From positions 4,402,001 through 4,466,000 of the forward strand of contig NC_015572.1 of NCBI RefSeq assembly GCF_000214665.1: a stretch of DNA of 64,000 nucleotides, in the 5' to 3' direction. The position numbers and the translations under genes were made by a program. Shown in pieces: positions 8,996 through 17,801 of the stretch; within the stretch, counting starts at the first letter, position 1, and each line of letters starts with the position of its first letter. The stretch is from Methylomonas methanica MC09. Its GTDB lineage: Bacteria; Pseudomonadota; Gammaproteobacteria; Methylococcales; Methylomonadaceae. The notes below the pieces were generated by a model. The model made no database searches. It worked only from the letters and a program-made list of their open reading frames with translations, and had not been told where the DNA came from.

Positions 8996-10039
8996 TCACT
9001 CGAACAGTTCCCACGTCAAAGGTGTGCCCTTCTTCACAGTTTTTGTTACTTTCCGCCCTAAAAGCACGTCGTAAAATTTCGGCGGAAGCCCATGCCCTGG
9101 CCGAATACGTCGTAAGTTTAAGGGCGTAAGCACATCACCAGCCGCCAAATCTTCGGCAATATAAAGAGAACGCCGACGCATACGCGCTTTTTCCTCAGCC
9201 TCTGTCGGACCGTATTTGACGCTACCTAAAGCTTGCCACGCCCGTTCGGTTTCCGTCACCAAACCGGCAAATTCGCTGGGCTCCAACGAAAAAGCGGCGT
9301 CAACGCCGCCCTCGGCCCGATCAAGCGTGAAATGTTTTTCGATTACGGTCGCTCCGAAAGCCACCGCCGCCACTGCGGCGCCAATTCCCAGCGTGTGATC
9401 CGAAAGACCCACTTCACAACCGAACAACTCCCTCATGTGGGCAATAGTACGTAAATTGCTATTTTCCGCAGATGCAGGATAGGTACTGGTACATTTGAAC
9501 AACACCAGCTCGTTGCATCCGGCCGTGCGAGCCGTATCGACTGCTTCGGCAATTTCGGCGATTGTCGCCATGCCGGTCGAGATTAACAGCGGCTTCCCGG
9601 TGCCGGCCACTTTACGGATCAAGGGCAAATCAACACACTCGAAAGAGGCAATCTTGTAACACGGCACATCCAAAGTCTCGAGAAAATCCACAGCCGCTTC
9701 ATCAAAAGGCGAACTGAAACACTGCAAACCATGCGCTCTGGCTCGGGCCATGATGGGCGCGTGCCACTCCCAAGGCGTATATGCCTGTTGATAGAGCGAA
9801 TGCAGCGCTTGACCCTTCCAGAGAGACGCCGGATCGCTGATTACGAATTCGCCATCCGTTATGTCCAGGGTCATGGAATCGGCCGTATAAGTCTGCAGTT
9901 TAACGGCATGCGCGCCGGCTTGGGCCGCCGCATCGACAATCGCCAGAGCCCGTTCAAGAGATTGGTTATGATTACCGGACATCTCCGCGATAATAAACGG
10001 CGGCTGATCTTTACTTATGGCCTGATGAGAAATATGCAT
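8996..10039 (-). CDS. pseI: Pseudaminic acid synthase PseI
   Basis: Condenses 2,4-diacetamido-2,4,6-trideoxy-L-altrose with phosphoenolpyruvate to give pseudaminic acid, a nonulosonic acid used to decorate flagellin. The 347-aa product has the NeuB-type TIM barrel (FIIAEMSGNHNQSLERAL, AGAHAVKLQTYTADSMT, GLSDHTLGIG, EKHFTLDR) and a C-terminal antifreeze-like SAF domain (RRSLYIAEDLAAGDVLTPLN). The pattern fits PseI better than the sialic or legionaminic acid synthases, and pseB/C/F/G are in the same operon. ATG 10039 is preferred to the TTG at 10051. It is the last gene of the operon, 66 bp after the ATP-grasp gene and just upstream of flagellin. Confidence 0.94.
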   Translation of the reverse strand: MHISHQAISKDQPPFIIAEMSGNHNQSLERALAIVDAAAQAGAHAVKLQTYTADSMTLDITDGEFVISDPASLWKGQALHSLYQQAYTPWEWHAPIMARARAHGLQCFSSPFDEAAVDFLETLDVPCYKIASFECVDLPLIRKVAGTGKPLLISTGMATIAEIAEAVDTARTAGCNELVLFKCTSTYPASAENSNLRTIAHMRELFGCEVGLSDHTLGIGAAVAAVAFGATVIEKHFTLDRAEGGVDAAFSLEPSEFAGLVTETERAWQALGSVKYGPTEAEEKARMRRRSLYIAEDLAAGDVLTPLNLRRIRPGHGLPPKFYDVLLGRKVTKTVKKGTPLTWELFE

Positions 10040-10105
10040 TCCACTTTCCAAATGGGTGTTTTATAAACAAGATAGCCAACGTTAACCGCAAGGCGTCTGA
10101 CCGGT

Positions 10106-11323
10106 TTACGCATCAACAAACTTAATGCTTATTTCAGACAAGGCACGCCGGCTGTTTTTACGCGCCTCATTCCTGTCTGCACCTTTAGCCAGAATGGCGC
10201 CAAACCGGGCGGCGGAACTATTCAGGGAAGGCAACATTCGTCCAATTTCAGCATTGATATCCACCGAAAGGATACCCGGCGAATTTGCAGCATTCTCTAT
10301 ACCCGCAATGTCGGAAACCGGCCTGCTGGTAATCGGATAATCCAGCTCGGTCATAAATAGAACCGATAAAGCGGAAATCGGATCGATCTTGACAAGGTCG
10401 TTCAGCGAAAACGAGCACCCCATCGCGAGCTGAATGGCCACGTCTATCATGTCGATGCCCGACCTATACATACCCACCTCCCGCATAAAGCCGCCCGGTA
10501 TTCTGGCGGCAATTTCGATCACCCGCGGCCCGTTTTCTCCAACGACTACCTGCGGATAGGCAATACCGTTCTCCAGGCCAATTGCCCGAATTGCCAATAC
10601 GGATGCGGCTTCAACCTCACGGGCCTGCCGTTCCGATATATCTGGCGGAAACACGTGTTCCACCGCGATGCCAAAGTGCGGCGAAGCCGCCGTAATCCGG
10701 TTCGATAAGGACAAAATTGTGACTTGCCCCGCTACGACAGCCGCAGTGACGTTGATTTCCGGCCCCTCATAAAACGTTTCGAGAATGGCGAAACCGTCCG
10801 TTGAATATTTGATCGCTTCGTCAAAACACCGGCACAGCGAGGGCCAATCGATTACCTTTTCAACGCCGCGCTGGCCGGAGGAGTTACTGGGCTTGATCAC
10901 CAGTGGGTAGCCAAATTGATTCGCAAAATGCTCGGCTTCATTCAGGGTTTTCACCGGTTCGCTGGCCGGACTGGGCACCCCAAACGCTTTAAATGCCTCA
11001 CGCATAGCGTTTTTATTGGTGGCTTTAAACGCGGTTTCCTCCGACATACCGGGCAAATCCAATATGCGGGCTATCTTGGCAACAATAGGTACCGCCACTT
11101 CGGAGCCCAGCGTCATAACGCCGTCTATTTGATAGTGCCTGGCAACCTTTAAGTTACCGTCGAAATCAGCGGTACTCACCACTTCGGCGTAATCGGCATA
11201 CGCAAAGCCCGGCGCATGCGGATTGATATCCGTAACCACCGTTTCATACCCCAATTCCCGGGCATTGTTAATGGCAGGCACTTGCTCGCGGCCGGCGCCT
11301 ATGATCATTAGCTTTCGTTTCAT
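10106..11323 (-). CDS. ATP-grasp carboxylate-amine ligase in the pseudaminic acid / sulfolactate locus
   Basis: A 405-aa ATP-grasp enzyme of the PurK / carbamoyl-phosphate-synthetase-like class: N-terminal pre-ATP-grasp fold (KLMIIGAGREQVPAINNARE), Gly-rich nucleotide loop (LVIKPSNSSGQRGVEKV, 141-157), a hinge acid (FYEGPEINVTA, 184-194) and the Mg ligand strand (PRVIEIAARIPGG, 266-278). Such enzymes activate a carboxylate as an acyl phosphate and pass it to an amine. Its start overlaps the ComA-ComB stop by 4 bp, which implies translational coupling. The carboxylate may be sulfolactate and the amine a pseudaminic acid precursor; that assignment is inference. It is unrelated in detail to the ATP-grasp protein at 2835-4049. 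Confidence 0.8.
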   Translation of the reverse strand: MKRKLMIIGAGREQVPAINNARELGYETVVTDINPHAPGFAYADYAEVVSTADFDGNLKVARHYQIDGVMTLGSEVAVPIVAKIARILDLPGMSEETAFKATNKNAMREAFKAFGVPSPASEPVKTLNEAEHFANQFGYPLVIKPSNSSGQRGVEKVIDWPSLCRCFDEAIKYSTDGFAILETFYEGPEINVTAAVVAGQVTILSLSNRITAASPHFGIAVEHVFPPDISERQAREVEAASVLAIRAIGLENGIAYPQVVVGENGPRVIEIAARIPGGFMREVGMYRSGIDMIDVAIQLAMGCSFSLNDLVKIDPISALSVLFMTELDYPITSRPVSDIAGIENAANSPGILSVDINAEIGRMLPSLNSSAARFGAILAKGADRNEARKNSRRALSEISIKFVDA

Positions 11324-12801
11324 GGAAACATTTCAGCGTGATATTTGATCAGGCGCTTGCCATCGAAAATAGGCACCGCATCGGATACGTCGATTTTCGA
11401 ACAAAAAACCACATCGTCCATATACCCCAATGACACCAGGTTCAAGCCGCTATCGCTCTCGAGAAACTCCTTTTCCAATTCATCGCTATAAAAAGGCTCC
11501 AAAACGCCGCGCGGCGTCACGTTACCGATTTTTTTCATGATTTCCGTCACGGCCGCTCTGTCTTCAATCGCTGGCTGATTGTTTCTACCCGCGGCCAGCA
11601 ACGTGATGCTTTTTCCCAACTTAGCCGCAATTTCAACGGCGGCATGCGCCACAGCGGTGCAATTGGTCAACGCGCCAACCAACACCACACTGTCTTCTCC
11701 GGTGGCACTCCTGATACACTCGGTACCGTTAGTGGTCGATATAACCACCGACCGGCCTTTCACGGCATCTGCGCCTAATAAAAGCGGACTATTGCCGTAA
11801 TCCGCATTGGGTAACTTGGAGCCGCCCCGCTCGCCTATGGTCACTTCTCCGACCAAATCCGTGGCACTGGTAACGGGAATGACTTCTTTTGCACCCTTGG
11901 CGATGCACTGCTCGATGGTGACACTGGCCCGCAAGGCATCCACCACCACCACCACGTCGCCCCGTCTTTGCGCTCTGAGCGCACCGCCGACCCCCAATTC
12001 CAGAAACACCCGCCGGCTATCCCTACAAAAATCTCTAAAGGTATCCGCTCTCAGGCCGCGCCGCATGGATTCGAGGCTCAATACATCAAGAGGCGATACG
12101 TTGCCGATATTGACATTGGAACCGATGTTCTGCAGCAACCAGACCTGCTGTTCCTTGGCGGGCGCTTCCCACAACACGCTATCCGGGTCGACGTTTCGAA
12201 ACAACTCATAGGCCAATTCGGAATTAATCCGCCCGTCCGCATTGAATATACCCACCGTGCCGGACTCCCGGGCTTCCATAATAACTTTGCTGACACCGCT
12301 TTGAATGTCCTGCTTGATTTCCTCGACTCTATGTCTGTAGGTCAACTTTCTATCTTCTTCGGGCAATTTTTTCCCTACTTCCGAGATTGTGTAAAACCCT
12401 TTGGCAACCGCCTTCTTGATAATAACCTGCTTGTCGTTTAGGGTCATGGACGGGTGTATGCCGTTGGACACCTCTATCGCATTGAAACCAAGCGCTTTCA
12501 GCAAATCCAGCATCGTGTCGACATCGGCAAATTCGAATATCGATTCTATAAAAGTCCCGCCGGGACACACGTTAATGCCCGCATCCCGATAAATTTTTAT
12601 CTTTTTGGTCAACACATCGCTGGGATATAAGGCGCAGGTACCCCAACCCAACTTAATAGTATCTATATAGTCCCCCGCGGTTTCGACCAGATCAATAGCG
12701 CCATGGAGGCCTAGCGATTTATCCAAAACCATCGTCAAGCCGGTACTTCTCGGTTTTACGGAGCCTTGAGACAGCCCCATCGTCCTTAAGATTTCATTCA
12801 T
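11320..12801 (-). CDS. Fused phosphosulfolactate synthase (ComA) and 2-phosphosulfolactate phosphatase (ComB)
   Basis: A 493-aa two-domain enzyme. Residues about 19-255 match ComA, which adds sulfite to phosphoenolpyruvate to make (R)-2-phospho-3-sulfolactate: GLTMVLDKSLG, DYIDTIKLGWGT, CPGGTFIE, EVGKKLPEEDRKLT, IMEARESG and SLESMRRGLRADTF. Residues about 264-490 match ComB, which removes the phosphate: VVVDALRASVTI, IGERGG, DYGNSPLLLGA, STTNGTECI and AIEDRAAVTE. Together they would yield 3-sulfolactate in one polypeptide. These activities are known from coenzyme M synthesis in methanogens and from sulfolactate production in Bacillus spores, usually as separate genes. I use the ATG at 12801; the longer frame from 12846 overlaps the upstream gene. 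Confidence 0.88.
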   Translation of the reverse strand: MNEILRTMGLSQGSVKPRSTGLTMVLDKSLGLHGAIDLVETAGDYIDTIKLGWGTCALYPSDVLTKKIKIYRDAGINVCPGGTFIESIFEFADVDTMLDLLKALGFNAIEVSNGIHPSMTLNDKQVIIKKAVAKGFYTISEVGKKLPEEDRKLTYRHRVEEIKQDIQSGVSKVIMEARESGTVGIFNADGRINSELAYELFRNVDPDSVLWEAPAKEQQVWLLQNIGSNVNIGNVSPLDVLSLESMRRGLRADTFRDFCRDSRRVFLELGVGGALRAQRRGDVVVVVDALRASVTIEQCIAKGAKEVIPVTSATDLVGEVTIGERGGSKLPNADYGNSPLLLGADAVKGRSVVISTTNGTECIRSATGEDSVVLVGALTNCTAVAHAAVEIAAKLGKSITLLAAGRNNQPAIEDRAAVTEIMKKIGNVTPRGVLEPFYSDELEKEFLESDSGLNLVSLGYMDDVVFCSKIDVSDAVPIFDGKRLIKYHAEMFP

Positions 12802-12814
12802 GGAATATGCCTGT

Positions 12815-13729
12815 TTATAAATCCGACTTTTTATGGAAGAACCCAATTAAATTGCGGCCCAATCCGAGTTCGGCAAACGACTCGTACAATTTAACGGCCT
12901 TATCGATCGAGATATCATGTATTAGGTTTTCAACCTGCATCCTGGCTTTATGGACCGGTTTGCCGGCATCGGAATGCATCACGTAATTGGTATTTTCATT
13001 GAAAAGCGCCAAATCGATGGGGTAATCGCAAATCAGCTTAAACCGCGCGTAACCGGCCTCATCGCATAACCCTCTTAGCCCGTCGGCGTTGAAATAGGAA
13101 ATATGGTCCGGTTTGACCACCCAAAAAGGTTTGTCAATACGGCCCAAACGCAGCAATTCCAACTGCAGCGTCGAAAAATCGTTCGGCACCTCGATAATCA
13201 ATACGCCCTTATCCGCCAATAATCGATGTATTTTTTGCAGAATGACCAACGGGTCCAGCACGTGCTCCAACAGGTTGTCCATTGAGATCAGCTCAAAACT
13301 CGCTCCCTCGGCAATCAGGCCATCGATAGAGCGTCCAATATCGCCGATAAACAGCTTCTCCAACATCGCCGGATTATGTACGGAACATCCGTAACTGCTG
13401 TAATCCAAACCCGAGACATCCCAGCCGGACTGGCTAAAATAACGCATCGCAAAACCTTCGCCCGCTCCGACATCCAGAAATTTCTTCACCTCGTTTCCAA
13501 CGGGATTACCTCTGTATTGCTCGGCAAGATAGGCTTTTTGCTCCAGTTTTTTCCGTTTCCACAGCAAATCGTCGTCACTGTATTCACGCTGATGCATCTG
13601 AATGGATTGTTGATAATATTTGTTCGCATAATAATCTTTCAGCTCCGCTTCGGACGGTTTTGAAACCACCTCATGAAAGCCGTATTTATTTTTTGCAATG
13701 CCGCAGGCACGTAAACTAAGACTGGTCAT
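12815..13729 (-). CDS. Class I SAM-dependent methyltransferase in the pse/sulfolactate operon
   Basis: A 304-aa methyltransferase with the SAM-binding motif I FLDVGAGEG (84-92), an acidic end to strand 2 (VSGLDYSS) and the post-motif segment ELISMDNLLEHVLDPLVILQ, typical of the Methyltransf_11/23 group. N-terminal residues 15-50 look like the short lead found in sugar-modifying methyltransferases. The substrate cannot be read from sequence. It ends 13 bp before the ComA-ComB gene and starts 96 bp after pseG, so it probably methylates a sugar, the sulfolactyl group or an intermediate of the same glycan. Confidence 0.8.
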   Translation of the reverse strand: MTSLSLRACGIAKNKYGFHEVVSKPSEAELKDYYANKYYQQSIQMHQREYSDDDLLWKRKKLEQKAYLAEQYRGNPVGNEVKKFLDVGAGEGFAMRYFSQSGWDVSGLDYSSYGCSVHNPAMLEKLFIGDIGRSIDGLIAEGASFELISMDNLLEHVLDPLVILQKIHRLLADKGVLIIEVPNDFSTLQLELLRLGRIDKPFWVVKPDHISYFNADGLRGLCDEAGYARFKLICDYPIDLALFNENTNYVMHSDAGKPVHKARMQVENLIHDISIDKAVKLYESFAELGLGRNLIGFFHKKSDL

Positions 13730-13825
13730 GGTTAAACTTTACTGAGTCAAATGAAATGTATTAGCCCAAGAACACCAAGAAAATAACGCATCATTTCCTT
13801 CAACCGCCGCAGCTCCTCATACACG

Positions 13826-14866
13826 CTACAACGTCCCGGCCGTCTCGATAATTTTGCCCGCCAAACGCTGCGCACCTTTCCCGTCAACCAAATCGCCCGC
13901 TTTCAGGGCCATATCGCGCCTGAAAACGTCGTCGGCAGCCAGTTTCGACACCGCACTGATCAGTTGCTCGGCGTTTACATCCGGCAAGCCCCCCGGAAAC
14001 AGTGCGGCGCCGGCATTTGCCCAAGCTTTGGCCGGCTGAACTTGGTTATCGGCAATTGGGATTATTACCATAGGCAACCGACAACTGGCGGCCTCGTAAA
14101 TACTGGTCCCCCCCGCCATGACCGCCAGATCGCAACCGGCCATTATTGCCGCGACGTTATCGGGATTGATCAATAACGACACCCGCCCCTGACCTAGCGT
14201 CGCCACCCAAGCCAACAATTGCGGGTTGCGCGGATTCTGACCGCCCGAAATCACCACGAAGCGCCAATTAACCGGCGTATTTTCGATTAAAGACGATAAA
14301 GCAAATTCGATGCCACCCCTATCGTCACCGCCGCCGAACGTGATCAAAACCTGCTCGATGGACCGCCCAGCCGGCCGAGATGAACCTGCAAGCGAAAATT
14401 CGGCGCGCAGGACGGCATACGCGGGACCCAGTAGTAGTTCAGCAGTGGGATTATGCAGCACATCGCGGTAATCATCGGCCCGTGCGGCCGGATTGGCATT
14501 GACCACCCAATCGGCCCATAACGGTTTTTTGGCGGTACCGTCGAATTGCAACCAATGCAGACCTTCGGCGAGCAAGAATTTCTGATAGCTTGCGTCGATG
14601 CGATAATCGTCGAGAACGGCGAAGCGGGCGGATTGATTCCCGGCGATTTTTGCAAGCCGGGCGGCATCCCCTTCCGAGGATATCCATTCGTCAACGTCTA
14701 TCCAATCCTGAAACAATTCCGCATCTTGCGCAGTGGCGTAAGATTTTGGCGGACCGACCATCACGCAAGATTCGCCTTGCTCTGCCAGCGCTTGCGCCAG
14801 CGCCCGGCAACGGACCAAATGCCCCAAGCCAACAGTGGGACTGGCGTTACAGCGAAAAACGATCAT
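13826..14866 (-). CDS. pseG: UDP-2,4-diacetamido-2,4,6-trideoxy-beta-L-altropyranose hydrolase PseG
   Basis: Releases the free 2,4-diacetamido-trideoxy-altrose from UDP, the step before PseI. The 346-aa protein resembles a glycosyltransferase-B nucleotide sugar hydrolase: N-terminal CNASPTVGLGHLVRCRALA, where the His of GLGH is the likely catalytic residue, LITFGGGDDRGG in the middle, and the UDP-binding CDLAVMAGGTSIYEAASCRL near the C-terminus. No PseH-type acetyltransferase domain is fused to it. It follows pseF by 13 bp. Confidence 0.94.
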   Translation of the reverse strand: MIVFRCNASPTVGLGHLVRCRALAQALAEQGESCVMVGPPKSYATAQDAELFQDWIDVDEWISSEGDAARLAKIAGNQSARFAVLDDYRIDASYQKFLLAEGLHWLQFDGTAKKPLWADWVVNANPAARADDYRDVLHNPTAELLLGPAYAVLRAEFSLAGSSRPAGRSIEQVLITFGGGDDRGGIEFALSSLIENTPVNWRFVVISGGQNPRNPQLLAWVATLGQGRVSLLINPDNVAAIMAGCDLAVMAGGTSIYEAASCRLPMVIIPIADNQVQPAKAWANAGAALFPGGLPDVNAEQLISAVSKLAADDVFRRDMALKAGDLVDGKGAQRLAGKIIETAGTL

Positions 14867-14879
14867 GTAGTTGCCGGCA

Positions 14880-15584
14880 TCATTGTTGAGTTGCGGGCAG
14901 GCTTCTCCACGCTTTAAACATCAACTCGGCCCGCAGCCAGTCGTCCTCGGTATCGATATCCTGCACCTGGAAATGCGGCAGAATCAATGGCGCGGCGTCT
15001 TCAGAAAAAGTCGGAGTTCCAGCCATGATCGCCTCGGCCTTCGCCCAGTAAAACTGCCCGGCATCGTGATAGGCCGGCTCCAAATCCTGCGAACGGGTCA
15101 TCCGGTGCTCCGGCTGAAACATCGCTATCCCGCCGGTATCGGTGAGACGCAACGCCCTTTGAATCGGATACGGAAAACCGGTCACGGTAAAAGCCAACGA
15201 CTTACCGGTTTCTGCGATCAGCGCCAAGCCATTCCTTAAATCCGTCGCTTTGATAAACGGCGCCGTGGCATAAACGGTGCAGACATAAGCGACATCGCCG
15301 TAATTTGCCATGGCCCATTCCAGGGCATGCAAGGTGACCGCGCGGGTGCCGACATGGTCGTTGGATAATTCCGCCGGCCGCATGAACGGCACCTCGGCGC
15401 CCCAGGCTTTGGCGACCTCGGCAATCTCGGCATCGTCGGTGGATACGATGATATGTTCGAACAAACCGCAAGCCTGTGCCGCACCAATCGACCAAGCTAT
15501 CATGGGCTTACCGCAAAAATCCTTGATATTTTTTCGCGGAATACGCTTGCTGCCGCCACGGGCAGGAATGACGGCTATTTTCAC
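14880..15584 (-). CDS. pseF: Pseudaminic acid cytidylyltransferase PseF
   Basis: Activates pseudaminic acid as CMP-Pse for transfer to flagellin. The 234-aa protein has the CMP-nonulosonate synthetase signature IPARGGSKRIPRKNIKDF at the N-terminus, the substrate-binding STDDAEIAEVAKAWGA segment and the HVGTRAVTLHALEWA region of the family. Length is normal. It follows pseC by 34 bp and precedes pseG by 13 bp. Confidence 0.95.
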   Translation of the reverse strand: MKIAVIPARGGSKRIPRKNIKDFCGKPMIAWSIGAAQACGLFEHIIVSTDDAEIAEVAKAWGAEVPFMRPAELSNDHVGTRAVTLHALEWAMANYGDVAYVCTVYATAPFIKATDLRNGLALIAETGKSLAFTVTGFPYPIQRALRLTDTGGIAMFQPEHRMTRSQDLEPAYHDAGQFYWAKAEAIMAGTPTFSEDAAPLILPHFQVQDIDTEDDWLRAELMFKAWRSLPATQQ

Positions 15585-15618
15585 TCACTTTCCTTCTGAC
15601 TGGTCATGGTTTATGTGG

Positions 15619-16773
15619 TTATACGCTAGCCCGCAAGGTCGCAACCACGTGCAGTTGCTGCGCTTCGATCAAATCCGGATAGAGCGGCAAGCTCATGGCT
15701 TCGGCATAATAACGCTCGGCTTGCGGAAAATCGCCCGGTTTAAAACCGCGTTGTTGATAATAAGGCTGCAAATGTACCGGAATGTAATGCAAGTTAGCGC
15801 CAATCCCCGCCTCGCGCAGACAGCAAAACACCTCCCGATGCGACTTTTTACAATCGTCAAGCTGCAGTCTAATCACAAACAAATGCAATGCCGAATAACA
15901 GTCTTCCGGCTGGCTTTGCACGACTACCGGCGAACCGGCCAAATATTGCCGGTAAAACCCGGCCAGCTTATGCCGGCGGGCGACGAAGGCGTCCAGGCGT
16001 TTGAGCTGGCTTAAGCCCAACGCCGCCTGCAAATCGGTCATCCGGTAATTAAAACCCAACTCGATTTGTTGGTAATACCAGGGACCGTCAGGTTCATGGG
16101 TCATCTCCTCGGCGTCCCGTGTTATGCCGTGGCTACGCAGCAAGGCCATATGCGTCGCCAGCTCAGCGTCATTGGTCAATGCCAAGCCGCCTTCTCCCGT
16201 CGTAATGATCTTGACCGGATGAAAGCTGAATACGCTGATGTCGGAATAGCGGCAGTTACCGATCGGTTGATTCTGATATTTGCCGCCGATAGCGTGTGAA
16301 GCATCCTCGATAATCCGGAAACCGTAACGTTTGCTTAAGCGGTGAATCGCCGCCATATCGCAGGACAGTCCGCATAAATGCACGGCTATCACCACCTTGG
16401 GCAAGCAGCCGCATTGTTCGGCGCTGTGTAATTTTTCCTGCAGCGCCTGGACGCTGATATTGAAAGTCTCGGGGTCGATATCGACAAAGTCGACTGCCGC
16501 CCCGCAATACAAGGCACAATTGGCGCTGGCCACAAAGGTGATGGGTGTCGTCCAGACCTGATCGCCCGCTTGCACGCCCAAGGCCAGGCAAGCCAGATGC
16601 AACGCCGAGGTAGCGCTATTGACGGCGACGGCATGGCCGGCACCGCAGTAGGCCGCCACAGCCTTCTCGAAAGCCGGCACCGCCGGACCTTGAGTTAAAT
16701 AATCGGACTTCAATACCTCGACGACCGCCTGAATATCGGCGTCGGAAATCTGTTGCCGGCCATACGGAATCAT
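15619..16773 (-). CDS. pseC: UDP-4-amino-4,6-dideoxy-N-acetyl-beta-L-altrosamine transaminase PseC
   Basis: A PLP-dependent sugar aminotransferase of the DegT/DnrJ/EryC1 family that aminates the PseB product at C4. The 384-aa sequence shows PYGRQQISDADIQAVVEVL at the start, AVNSATSALHLACLALGV, the DASHAIGG segment that contacts the cofactor, and the PLP lysine in FSFHPVKIITTGEGG. The free 4-amino group it makes is normally acetylated by PseH, which is not found here. It is separated from pseB by only 6 bp. Confidence 0.95.
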   Translation of the reverse strand: MIPYGRQQISDADIQAVVEVLKSDYLTQGPAVPAFEKAVAAYCGAGHAVAVNSATSALHLACLALGVQAGDQVWTTPITFVASANCALYCGAAVDFVDIDPETFNISVQALQEKLHSAEQCGCLPKVVIAVHLCGLSCDMAAIHRLSKRYGFRIIEDASHAIGGKYQNQPIGNCRYSDISVFSFHPVKIITTGEGGLALTNDAELATHMALLRSHGITRDAEEMTHEPDGPWYYQQIELGFNYRMTDLQAALGLSQLKRLDAFVARRHKLAGFYRQYLAGSPVVVQSQPEDCYSALHLFVIRLQLDDCKKSHREVFCCLREAGIGANLHYIPVHLQPYYQQRGFKPGDFPQAERYYAEAMSLPLYPDLIEAQQLHVVATLRASV

Positions 16774-16779
16774 ATCGGC

Positions 16780-17769
16780 TTAGGCATCGGCCACAAAGTT
16801 ATCGATCAAGCTCCGCAATTCTTCCACGCCGAGAAACTGCTGGTTGCTGCCGCTGTCGTAACGAAAACCCGGCTCGACTTTTTGGGCACTGGTGCGGGCG
16901 CAATAATTTTTCATGTTGTATTTGGCGCCCGCCGGTAAAATCGCGAAATAAGGCCCTAAATCCACCGTATTGAAACTATCGCTTTCGGTGATCATTTCCT
17001 CGTGGATTTTTTCGCCGGGGCGCACCCCAATGATTTTATGTTCGCACTCCGGGCCTATGGCCATGGCCAAGTCGGTAATCCGGTAAGACGGAATTTTGGG
17101 CACCAGCACTTCGCCGCCCCAGGCATTCTCCAGCGCCCATAACACCATTTCAACCCCTTGCTGCAGACTGATATTGAAACGGGTCATCTCCGGATCGGTA
17201 ATGGGCAACACGCCGGTTTTACGCTGTTCCAGAAAAAACGGGATCACCGAACCACGGCTACCCATGACGTTGCCGTAGCGCACCACGCTAAAGCGGATAT
17301 CGCGGGAACCGGCAATATTGTTGGCCGCCACGAATAGTTTGTCCGAACACAACTTGGTCGCGCCATACAGATTGATCGGCGCCGCCGCTTTATCGGTAGA
17401 CAAGGCCACCACCCGCTGCACACCGGTATCCAGGCAGGCTTCTATCAGATTCTGCGCACCCAGCACATTGGTTTTGATGCATTCGAACGGATTGTATTCC
17501 GCCGCCGGCACCTGCTTCAGCGCGGCAGCATGTATAACAACATCGATATCTTCCAGGGCCCGCTTCAACCGACTCTGGTCGCGGACATCACCCATAAAAT
17601 AGCGCATGCATTTTTGATCGAATACCTGGCGCATTTCATATTGTTTGAGCTCGTCCCGGGAAAAAATCACCAGCCGTTTCGGGCTATAGCGTTCCAAAAT
17701 AAGTTGGGTACATTTCTTGCCGAACGAGCCGGTGCCGCCGGTGATCAATATGCTTTTTCCGTTTAACAT
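16780..17769 (-). CDS. pseB: UDP-N-acetylglucosamine 4,6-dehydratase (inverting) PseB
   Basis: First enzyme of pseudaminic acid synthesis: 4,6-dehydration with C5 inversion of UDP-GlcNAc. The 329-aa extended SDR has the NAD(P) motif TGGTGSFGKK, the catalytic area ALSTDKAAAPINLYGATK with the Tyr-x3-Lys pair, and the family signature VVRYGNVMGSRGSVIPFF. It is the first gene of the operon, and a candidate promoter lies 24-32 bp upstream. Confidence 0.95.
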   Translation of the reverse strand: MLNGKSILITGGTGSFGKKCTQLILERYSPKRLVIFSRDELKQYEMRQVFDQKCMRYFMGDVRDQSRLKRALEDIDVVIHAAALKQVPAAEYNPFECIKTNVLGAQNLIEACLDTGVQRVVALSTDKAAAPINLYGATKLCSDKLFVAANNIAGSRDIRFSVVRYGNVMGSRGSVIPFFLEQRKTGVLPITDPEMTRFNISLQQGVEMVLWALENAWGGEVLVPKIPSYRITDLAMAIGPECEHKIIGVRPGEKIHEEMITESDSFNTVDLGPYFAILPAGAKYNMKNYCARTSAQKVEPGFRYDSGSNQQFLGVEELRSLIDNFVADA

Positions 17770-17792
17770 GCGCTGGATTGTACCTTTTCGAT

Positions 17793-17801
17793 TTTATACC
17801 A
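17793..17801 (-). promoter_or_regulatory. Candidate extended -10 promoter of the pse operon
   Basis: On the minus strand TGG-TATAAA is an extended -10 element (TG-n-TATAAA), 24 bp upstream of the pseB ATG. No good -35 is visible, which is tolerated with an extended -10. No sigma-28 or sigma-54 box was found here. Confidence 0.4.

Noticed and set aside
10106..17769. Legionaminic or sialic acid pathway instead of pseudaminic acid
   Set aside because: PseB (inverting dehydratase), PseC and PseG are specific to the pseudaminic route, and the PseI pattern agrees.
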